A DNA stretch of 36,150 nucleotides from Solirubrobacterales bacterium (GTDB lineage: Bacteria > Actinomycetota > Thermoleophilia > Solirubrobacterales > Solirubrobacteraceae), in contig JAOPZV010000146.1 in the NCBI GenBank assembly GCA_025963935.1, positions 1-36,150 on the forward strand, written 5' to 3'. Under the pieces are notes generated by a model. The model did no database searches and was not told the DNA's origin. It was given only the letters and a program-made list of their open reading frames with translations. The translations under genes and the position numbers were made by a program. Of the stretch, positions 29,119 to 36,150 are shown piece after piece (position 1 is the stretch's first letter; each line of letters starts with the position of its first letter).

Positions 29119-30540
29119 CTAGGAACGAAGCCGCTCCGTGTCGCGTAGTGACCGTAGCCACGCGGCGGCGTGCGCCTCGAGGTGACGTCGACGCAGCCCA
29201 GTTCGCGCGCGGCTGGGGCGAGATGGCTTGCTCGGCTGCTTTCGGGCAGCGGGGAAGTCGAGAACGGGCTGTCGATTCGGGTTCGTGCGTTGTTGCATGG
29301 TGTCTCCAGGGGCGAGTGAGGGGGGTTGATGGTTGGCGGGGCGATTCGCCTCGGTGTGGGTCGTGGCGACGAGCTCTGTGGCAAGGTGACGGCGGAGTCG
29401 TCGGTAGCCGAGCAGGCCGCCGATGCTCGGTATCCAGAAGGCGATCGCGTGGTAGACGAGCACGCCCGCCGTTGCCTCGGTGAGGGGAGCGCCGTAGAGC
29501 ACGAGCGTGCCGGCGAGGCCTCCCTCGAGCACGCCCACCGCGCCGGGGACGGGAATCAGGTTGGCGAGGTAACCGATGATGTATCCGAGGATCAGGACGG
29601 CCAGCGGCGCGGTGTAGCCAACTGCTCGGAGCGTCGCCCAGAGGACGGCTATGTCGAATGCGAGGTACCCGATCGCGCCGGCCAGCCGCCAGCTCGGCCG
29701 GCGCACTGCACGTTCGGCCGCAGCGATGCCTGCGACGAGCTGCCCGGCCCACGAGGAGTCAGCGAATCGCAGCGGCCGACGCCCCGTCAGCACCCGGGTG
29801 GCGAGCACCATCCCGATGGCTGCCGATCCGGCGAGAATGGGAAGCCCGGTGCGGAGCAGGTCGTGGCGGCCGGCGGACAGGCCCGCTGCGAGGAGCACCC
29901 CTCCTCCGGTCAGGGCCGCCAGGTTCACTGCGCTCGTGAGGAAGAACAGGCCGCTCGAGTTGCGGATGATCGTCCGGGTGGGCATCCCGGCGAGGTGCAG
30001 AAGCCACCCCCCGACGGCGAGCGATCCGACGCCGCCGCCGGGCAGCAGCGCGCCAGAGCCCATCTCGGTCCACGCGAGATCCCTCGCGGGGCGTGCCGGG
30101 ATCCCCCTGAAGAACTGGCGGAAGACGACCACGAAGCTCGTGCAGGACGCCAGCTCCAGCACGACCGCCAGCGCCAGCCACCCCCCGCTGACATGGCTGA
30201 TCTCGTTGGCTACCACGTTCAGTCCCGGCACCTCCAGAAGCAGCGACACCAGCGCGGCGACCAGGACCGCGATCGTCAGCAGCCGCGCGCGCACGGAGCC
30301 GCGCTCGAAACGCCAGAGCCGGGCGTGTCCGTTCTTGGGCGGCGCTGAGCCCAGATCTGGCGGCGCGCCCACCACGCTGGCCGGACCCGGCGTTTCACTC
30401 GCTTCATGGGGCTGTGCGCGTGCCGCAGCGGCCACAGTCTCAGTCGATCCAGTCGGACTCGTCGCCGACAACCATGACCGTTCGACTTCGCGTCGGTGGG
30501 GAGCTCGACATGGCACGATCGCCCTTCCTCGATTCGTCAT
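29119..30540 (-). CDS. Lysylphosphatidylglycerol synthase-TM / flippase-like integral membrane protein (start uncertain)
   Basis: Multiple TMs; IGYLANLIPVPGAVGVLEGGLAGTLVLYG...ATAGVLVYHAIAFWIPSIGGLLGYRRLRR. Confidence 0.85.
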   Translation of the reverse strand: MTNRGRAIVPCRAPHRREVERSWLSATSPTGSTETVAAAARAQPHEASETPGPASVVGAPPDLGSAPPKNGHARLWRFERGSVRARLLTIAVLVAALVSLLLEVPGLNVVANEISHVSGGWLALAVVLELASCTSFVVVFRQFFRGIPARPARDLAWTEMGSGALLPGGGVGSLAVGGWLLHLAGMPTRTIIRNSSGLFFLTSAVNLAALTGGGVLLAAGLSAGRHDLLRTGLPILAGSAAIGMVLATRVLTGRRPLRFADSSWAGQLVAGIAAAERAVRRPSWRLAGAIGYLAFDIAVLWATLRAVGYTAPLAVLILGYIIGYLANLIPVPGAVGVLEGGLAGTLVLYGAPLTEATAGVLVYHAIAFWIPSIGGLLGYRRLRRHLATELVATTHTEANRPANHQPPSLAPGDTMQQRTNPNRQPVLDFPAARKQPSKPSRPSRARTGLRRRHLEAHAAAWLRSLRDTERLRS

Positions 30541-30562
30541 GGGTCGATGGACGACAGCATCC

Positions 30563-30601
30563 TAGCAACCATTGGCGGGTAGCAATCATCCGTAGGTGCT
30601 A
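30563..30601. promoter_or_regulatory. Candidate MarR operator in the divergent flippase/marR region
   Basis: Direct repeat TAGCAACCAT / TAGCAATCAT (17-bp period) and TAGCA-N12-TGCTA inverted repeat (30580-30601). Confidence 0.4.
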
Positions 30602-30611
30602 TCTTTTTCTT

Positions 30612-31115
30612 ATGCCAGCGACAATTGTCGAGGAGACGTGCAGCGGTGCCGAGCAGGAGCTGACGCAACCCGCCGGTTTCCTGCTCGCGCAGCTTGGGCG
30701 GGCGATGACTCGTCGCTACCGCTGCGCGCTGTCGCCGATCGGGCTGAAGCCACGCGAGACCCATGCATTGCTGAGGCTGCGCGACGGTGGCGCGATGAGC
30801 CAGCAGGCTCTCGGCGTGGCGCTGGACATCGACGCGAGCAATCTAGTAGCGCTGCTGAACGATCTCGAATCAGAGAGCTTGATCAGCCGTCGGCGAGACC
30901 CCGCGGACAGGCGCCGTCACGTCGTGGAGGTCTCCAAGCGAGGCACGAAGCTCCTGAGCGAAGTGGAGCACGCAGCTGCCGAGGTCGAGGACGACTTCTT
31001 CGACGCGCTCGATGACGACGAGCGCGTCGCGTTGCAAGGTCTGCTCTCGCGCGTTGCGCGCAGCGCCGATGTGCCCTCACCGGCCGAGATGGCCGGTGAG
31101 GACAGCGCGTGCTGA
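30612..31115 (+). CDS. MarR family transcriptional regulator (ATG 30612)
   Basis: LKPRETHALLRLRDGGAMSQQALGVALDIDASNLVALLNDLESESLISRRRDPADRRRHVVEVSKRG. Confidence 0.93.
   Translation: MPATIVEETCSGAEQELTQPAGFLLAQLGRAMTRRYRCALSPIGLKPRETHALLRLRDGGAMSQQALGVALDIDASNLVALLNDLESESLISRRRDPADRRRHVVEVSKRGTKLLSEVEHAAAEVEDDFFDALDDDERVALQGLLSRVARSADVPSPAEMAGEDSAC
31075..31101 (+). terminator. Perfect 11-bp hairpin inside the 3' end of marR
   Basis: CCTCACCGGCC-GAGAT-GGCCGGTGAGG, 12 nt before the TGA codon. Confidence 0.45.
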
Positions 31116-31200
31116 AGACGGCGCTGGCAGAGAACTCGACGGCTCCGCCTCGTCTCGTGCGCTGAGGAGCTCGACCCTGCGACCTGGCCGGCGCGGATCC

Positions 31201-32709
31201 CTACGATTCGACCCGTTGCAGCGCCTCGACGGGGGGATGCGACTCGCGCCGGGACGCGGCGCCGTCTTCGGACGCTGTGGCCTTCTCGACGGCTGGCCCG
31301 TCGGCTCTGGCCTGGAGCAGCAGAGCGGCGATGCTCGCCGCGAGGACAGCGAACCCGGTCCCGACCAGGAATGCCGTGTGATAGCCGGCGCTGAGCGCGG
31401 CAATGCGACCGTGACCGGATGCGAGCAGGTGGCTCGTCCGGGACGCTGCGATGCTCGCGAGAATCGCCAGCCCGAGAGCGCCTCCCATCATGAAGGAGGT
31501 GTTGACGATGCCGGAGGCGAGACCGGAATCACTCTGCTCCACGTCACCCATCGCAGCCAGCAGCACCGGGTTGAATGCGATGCCGGCGCCGAAGCCCAGA
31601 AGGATCATGCTGGGCAGCACGTCGGTGAGGAAATGGCCACCGACCGGCGCTCGGGCGAACAGCCCCAGCCCTGCCGCGGCGAGCAGCAGCCCGGTTACGA
31701 GGGGACGCTTGAGCCCGAAGCGCATCACGAGCTTTGCCGAGCCGCCGAGCGATAGGGCGCCCATGATGAGGTTTGCCGGAAGGAACGCGAGGCCAACCTG
31801 CAGCGGGCTGTACCCGAGCACCAGCTGTAGGTACAGCGCCGACAGGAAGAACCAGGCGAACATCGCTCCGGCCCACAGCACCCCCACCGCGTTGGCCGTG
31901 GCCAGGTTGCGCAGCCGGAACAGGCCGAGCGGCACGAGTGGCGAGCGAACACGCGACTCAAAGGCGAGGAATCCTGCGAGCAACAACCCGGCAGCGGCGA
32001 GCAGCCCGAGGGTTTGCGCCGACGTCCAGCCCGCCTGGTTGCCGTTCACGATCGCGTAGACGGCAAGCATCAAGGAGGCAGTGATCGTGACCGCCCCGGC
32101 GACGTCGAGGCGAGGCCTCGAGTCGGCGCGCTGGCCGGCCGGCAGCACTCGCATCGCCAGCACGGACACGCCAATTCCGATCGGGACGTTGACGAGGAAG
32201 ATCCAGTGCCAGTTGAGCACGTCGGTCAGGACGCCGCCAAGCAGGACCCCGAGGCTACCGCCGCCCGCTGCAACGAAACCGAACACCCCCATCGCCTTCG
32301 CACGCTCGCCGGGCTCGTCGAACAGCGACACCATCAGCGACAGCGAGACCGCCGAGACCACCGCCCCGCCGAACCCCTGGACGACTCTGGCGGCGACCAG
32401 CATGCCCTGACTGGTTGCGGAGCCGCACAGCAGCGACGCGAGGGTGAACAGCACGATCCCTCCCAGGAACAGCCGCCGGTGGCCGAACAGGTCTCCGAGG
32501 CGTCCGCCCAGGAGCAGGAAGCCGCCAAACGTGAGCAGGTAGCTGTTCACCACCCATGCCAGGGACGATTCGGAGAACCCAAGGTCCTTCTTGATCGACG
32601 GTAGCGCCACGTTCACGATCGTGCTGTCCAGCACGATCATCAGTGACCCGAGGCAGAGCACGATCAGGGCAAACCAACGTGCGCGACTGTCCGACTTTCC
32701 TGAGGTCAC
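31201..32709 (-). CDS. MFS transporter, DHA2 (EmrB/QacA-like) family
   Basis: LDSTIVNVALPSIKKDLGFSESSLAWVVNSYLLTFGGFLLLGGRLGDLFGHRRLFLGG; about 14 TMs. Confidence 0.94.
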   Translation of the reverse strand: MTSGKSDSRARWFALIVLCLGSLMIVLDSTIVNVALPSIKKDLGFSESSLAWVVNSYLLTFGGFLLLGGRLGDLFGHRRLFLGGIVLFTLASLLCGSATSQGMLVAARVVQGFGGAVVSAVSLSLMVSLFDEPGERAKAMGVFGFVAAGGGSLGVLLGGVLTDVLNWHWIFLVNVPIGIGVSVLAMRVLPAGQRADSRPRLDVAGAVTITASLMLAVYAIVNGNQAGWTSAQTLGLLAAAGLLLAGFLAFESRVRSPLVPLGLFRLRNLATANAVGVLWAGAMFAWFFLSALYLQLVLGYSPLQVGLAFLPANLIMGALSLGGSAKLVMRFGLKRPLVTGLLLAAAGLGLFARAPVGGHFLTDVLPSMILLGFGAGIAFNPVLLAAMGDVEQSDSGLASGIVNTSFMMGGALGLAILASIAASRTSHLLASGHGRIAALSAGYHTAFLVGTGFAVLAASIAALLLQARADGPAVEKATASEDGAASRRESHPPVEALQRVES

Positions 32710-32831
32710 ATGTCCCTTTCATGTTGTGCTGCGATTGGCGTCTCACGGGTAGACCGGCCCGTGCATCGCATCTCATCGGTTGACAGCTCGGCCACTTCCA
32801 GTCCACCGGCGGGAACCAGTCGTAGCGCGGG

Positions 32832-33215
32832 CTAGGACGCTGCGGCGAGGCCCACCAGGTTGCCCTCTGGATCGGTGAAGTGGCCGACGACGAGCCCGGA
32901 TGGCGCCTGAGCAGGCCCCATCGTGCGGATGCCGCCGAGGCTCTCGGCGCGCTGCAGCGCGACCTCCACGTCTGGAACGCCGACGTAGAAGGTCACGCGA
33001 GGATCGTACCCGGAGCCTCCCCCAACGCCGCCCGGGATGCCGATCCCGCCGCCGCCATCCGGCTGCGCCACGAATCCATAGTTAGCCGGCTCAGAGACCG
33101 CTTCTGAGACAGGAGTGCTCGTGTCGAAGTCCCAGCCGAACAGCTCGGCGTAGTAGCCGCGGAGCCGCTCCGGGTCCGCGCCGATGATCTCGAAATGCAC
33201 GACCGGTTGCGCCAT
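32832..33215 (-). CDS. VOC family (glyoxalase/bleomycin-resistance fold) protein
   Basis: VVHFEIIGADPERLRGYYAELFGWDFD, FYVGVPDVEVALQRAESLGG, VGHFTDPEGNLVGL. Confidence 0.9.
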   Translation of the reverse strand: MAQPVVHFEIIGADPERLRGYYAELFGWDFDTSTPVSEAVSEPANYGFVAQPDGGGGIGIPGGVGGGSGYDPRVTFYVGVPDVEVALQRAESLGGIRTMGPAQAPSGLVVGHFTDPEGNLVGLAAAS

Positions 33216-33304
33216 CTCGCTCCTCTCTCGCCGCTGCTCCAGGGTCTCTCAAGCGCCGGGGCCCGACCATCGGTGCCGCCGGCGCCTGACGCTAGCACCG
33301 ACAA

Positions 33305-33414
33305 CTAAGCGTCCCCCACTAAATCGACCAGGCGCTCGGCCAGTTCGCCCGGACGCGACAGCATAGGCACCGAGGGTCCGCTCCGGCGCCGGGAATCAGT
33401 ACGAACGTGGTCAT
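33305..33414 (-). pseudogene. Remnant of an alpha/beta hydrolase: N-terminal tip joined to C-terminal tail with the middle missing
   Basis: MTTFVLIPGAGADP in one frame, then SVPMLSRPGELAERLVDLVGDA* in another frame within 110 bp. Confidence 0.55.
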
Positions 33415-33475
33415 CGGCAATCCTGGCGGCGTGGTCGAGCGCTCCCGCACGAGGTCAGTGTCGGGGCAGAGCCGC

Positions 33476-35737
33476 TCAGCGCACGGTGATCCGCAGCACT
33501 CTAGAGCCCATGCTTGACCGTCCGCTGTCACCCGCCCACTGCGCGACGAACACCGACGAGGTCTTCACGCGCCAGGTGGTGGTGAAGCTGCCGCCGTTCG
33601 CGCCGGCCACGGCGACCTGATGTTGCCATGAGCCACCGTCGAGGTTACGGCGGGACACGACGATCGGCTCCCCGCCGTGGGCGCCGCCGAGGATTCCGTC
33701 GATCCTCACCTTGCCGAGCGAACGGCGAAGAGCCTTCTTCGTCAGCCTCGTTGTCTTCGTCGAGATCTTCAACGTCGAGGCAGCGCCGGCATCGCCGCCG
33801 GAGGTGGTGAAGAACAACAGGTGAACTACGGGTTTGTCAGCGACCGCTTCGTGGCCGTCGACGAGCGCGAACGCATTCGACGCCCCTTCGGCGACCAGGC
33901 CCCCGGGAACAACGTCGCCGGCGGCGATCAGCTGAGGATGCCATGAGGAGCCGCCGTCTGAAGTGCGCAGCACATAGGCGTGGTTCGCGTCCTGCCCGAA
34001 GGAGCCGATCGTCATGTACCCGTGCAGCGGATCTGAGAATGCGAGACCTGTGCCATCACTCGTGCCGCTGGATAGGAGCTCCACCCAGGTGCGTCCGCGG
34101 TTGCTCGTCTTCCACGTGCGGCCCTGCGTATCGAGCAGCACGCCGCTTGACGCGCTGACGAAGGAGACGCTACGAACGGTGATCTTGCTCTTGCCCTTCT
34201 TGCTGGTCAGCGGGAGGCGCAGCGCTGACCACCTCGCGCCGCCGCTTGTGGAAAGGATCAGGGTATGCGGGCCGAAGGCGAACGTCGCCGTCCCGGCCAC
34301 GTCGACATCCGACAGCCGAGCTTTCGCGACCGCGCTTCCGCTCACCGGGTTGAAGCGACCACCGGCTAGCGACCGATAGACGCCCACAGGGCCGACGAGG
34401 AGGACCGAGTTCCCGCTCACCGCGGCCACCGCCTTGGCGGGCGTCGTTGTGCCCGGGTCAAGCGTCCTCCAGCTTGCTCCTCCGTTTGACGTCAGCTGTA
34501 GGCCGCCGGTTGCATCCAGGGCGTACCCGACCATGGAGGAGGCAAAAGAGACATCGGCGAGGTCTGCGGAGGTCTGGGTTGCGAGCGTGCTCCAACTCGC
34601 CCCGCCGTTAGTCGAGAGAGCAAGCAGACCGTTCGTCCCCGGCGCATACACCAGGCCGGCCGGGCCGCCCCGCAGCCGGGAGTAGCGTCCGCCAATGTCA
34701 CTGCTCCCTGAGGTGAAGTTCACGCCGCCGTCGTTGGACAGGACGATCGTGCCCCCCTGACCGACACCGACAACCCGGGTGGGCGTTGGGTATGCGGCGC
34801 CGAGGATCGTGCGGCTGGACGGGGTGGTGACCGACGCGGTCGCGCCGCCGTCAGCGGTGCGCACGAGGTGGTCGCCAGCGGCCACCGTCATCACACAGGT
34901 GGTCGCGCTCGCGCAGTCGATCGAGTTGAACGCGTTGCCATGGCCGATTGGCTGGACGGTCCATGTGCCGCCCCCGTCCGCGCTGCTGATCAGCGTGCTC
35001 GGCCCGATCGCGTACGCGTGCTGTGGGTCGACGAAGTGGACCGCCGTGACGTTCGCCGACGGAACGGCGACCGGTGCCCATGACACGCCGCCATCGGTCG
35101 TCTTGTACTCCCCGCTCTGCCCCCCGCCGGCAGGCCCCGCGAAAACGATGCCGACGAGAGAGCTGGCGAAATGGATGTCAATTCCGGCGTTCCCACCGCC
35201 GCCGCTCGAGGCCGTCGTTCCCGGGATCCCGGTCATGCGTGAGAAGGTGTTGCCGCCGTCATGGGTAGCAAGCACCGAGCCACTTCGCAGCAGGAGGAAG
35301 CCGACCTGCGGGGAGACGAAGCTGAACGACTTCACCTGATCTGTGCAGTTCGACTCGGCGATGGTGAAGATCCGTGTGAAGGTCACACCACCGTCACTTG
35401 AGATGCGCAGAGCGCAACCGTTGGCACTGCCGATCACCACGGTGTTGGCGTCGACGATCTGCAGGCCGGTGAGTTCACTGGCGGTGCCGGTCGCGAGCCC
35501 GCTCCAGCTGGCGCCGCCGTCGACCGTCTTCAACGTCGTGCCGTTGTCGCCGACTGCATATCCGACGGCCCCCGCGAAGGAGATCGTGCGAAGCGTGTTG
35601 CCCTGCGGTGAGGGGTTGCCCCATGCCCAGCCCGACTGGCTGACCGTGACGGAGCCGCTCGCGACCGATTGGCCGGCGAGCGCCGCACTGACTGCTGTCG
35701 CGGCCATGGCGAGCCGCCCCCAACTTGCAATGTTCAT
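33476..35737 (-). CDS. Secreted Asp-box (BNR / Ycf48-like) beta-propeller protein
   Basis: Signal peptide MNIASWGRLAMAATAVSAALAGQSVA; about a dozen SxDGGxxW-like motifs (KTVDGGASW, KTTDGGVSW, RTSDGGSSW and others). Confidence 0.85.
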   Translation of the reverse strand: MNIASWGRLAMAATAVSAALAGQSVASGSVTVSQSGWAWGNPSPQGNTLRTISFAGAVGYAVGDNGTTLKTVDGGASWSGLATGTASELTGLQIVDANTVVIGSANGCALRISSDGGVTFTRIFTIAESNCTDQVKSFSFVSPQVGFLLLRSGSVLATHDGGNTFSRMTGIPGTTASSGGGGNAGIDIHFASSLVGIVFAGPAGGGQSGEYKTTDGGVSWAPVAVPSANVTAVHFVDPQHAYAIGPSTLISSADGGGTWTVQPIGHGNAFNSIDCASATTCVMTVAAGDHLVRTADGGATASVTTPSSRTILGAAYPTPTRVVGVGQGGTIVLSNDGGVNFTSGSSDIGGRYSRLRGGPAGLVYAPGTNGLLALSTNGGASWSTLATQTSADLADVSFASSMVGYALDATGGLQLTSNGGASWRTLDPGTTTPAKAVAAVSGNSVLLVGPVGVYRSLAGGRFNPVSGSAVAKARLSDVDVAGTATFAFGPHTLILSTSGGARWSALRLPLTSKKGKSKITVRSVSFVSASSGVLLDTQGRTWKTSNRGRTWVELLSSGTSDGTGLAFSDPLHGYMTIGSFGQDANHAYVLRTSDGGSSWHPQLIAAGDVVPGGLVAEGASNAFALVDGHEAVADKPVVHLLFFTTSGGDAGAASTLKISTKTTRLTKKALRRSLGKVRIDGILGGAHGGEPIVVSRRNLDGGSWQHQVAVAGANGGSFTTTWRVKTSSVFVAQWAGDSGRSSMGSRVLRITVR

Positions 35738-35828
35738 CGCCCGTCTCCTCGGTTGGACTCAGCCCGCTGCTGTTGGGAGGGTTAACCCGACCCGCCGCGT
35801 TAAGTCGCGATTACATCATGAGGACCGG

Positions 35829-35846
35829 TCGACACGGCCGTGTCGA
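35829..35846. promoter_or_regulatory. Perfect 18-bp palindrome upstream of the propeller gene
   Basis: TCGACACGGCCGTGTCGA. Confidence 0.45.
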
Positions 35847-36023
35847 GTGACCTCGACGGGCGTCGCCTCAACCGCGACCGCCCGGCCACGGTGCGCTCAC
35901 GGCTGAGCCGGGAGCTCAGTTGTTTCGGTTGGCCGACGGGTGTCCCGCTGTTCTGGAGCGCATATCCGGTGTAGGTACGGACCGTCGCTCTGGACTCCGC
36001 TCACGCGCCGCACCGGCCCGACG

Positions 36024-36150
36024 CTAGAGGAGCGGCTCCCCGCTCCTCGCCACCGATGAAGTGCTGTGTGGGTCGATGAGGATCTTCGCGTGCACCTCGG
36101 GACTGCTGAGCGCTGCGAACGCGCCCTCAACGCCGTCGAGCCCCACGGTG
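36024..36150 (-). CDS. C-terminal fragment of a zinc-dependent alcohol dehydrogenase-like protein (truncated by window edge)
   Basis: Translated by eye: TVGLDGVEGAFAALSSPEVHAKILIDPHSTSSVARSGEPLL*. Confidence 0.6.
   Translation of the reverse strand, partial: TVGLDGVEGAFAALSSPEVHAKILIDPHSTSSVARSGEPLL

Overview
High-GC chromosomal window, probably from an actinobacterium (Thermoleophilia/Solirubrobacterales-like by gene content; inference only). Most of it is core genome. From left to right it carries: mraZ at the edge of a dcw cluster; a DUF3352-type lipoprotein; an orphan branched-chain amino-acid type ABC solute-binding lipoprotein; a minus-strand hisIE-trpE-G-D-C-[htrA-like protease]-trpF-B-A cluster; an ArsA/MinD-like ATPase; yqeY-phoH-ybeY-era; an amidohydrolase; hadA/hadB-like MaoC genes followed by hrcA-dnaJ-prmA; ssb; and accessory or membrane genes (DUF1275, LPG-synthase-TM-like flippase, MarR, DHA2 MFS, VOC, a secreted Asp-box propeller, and a truncated zinc alcohol dehydrogenase). 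The most unusual segment is about 22.0-27.5 kb. There, ssb, a replication-relaxation-like protein and a VirD4/TraG-like coupling ATPase lie next to a degenerate (apparently phosphorylation-incompetent) OmpR-type regulator that is 4-bp coupled to an uncharacterised 318-aa protein. Two conspicuously structured non-coding regions accompany these genes: four consecutive perfect hairpins, one with a UUCG loop, ahead of the ATPase; and a large dyad plus a hairpin-rich region upstream of the 318-aa gene. No relaxase, integrase, tRNA, rRNA or CRISPR was seen. All calls come from reading the sequence and the supplied translations; no database search was run.
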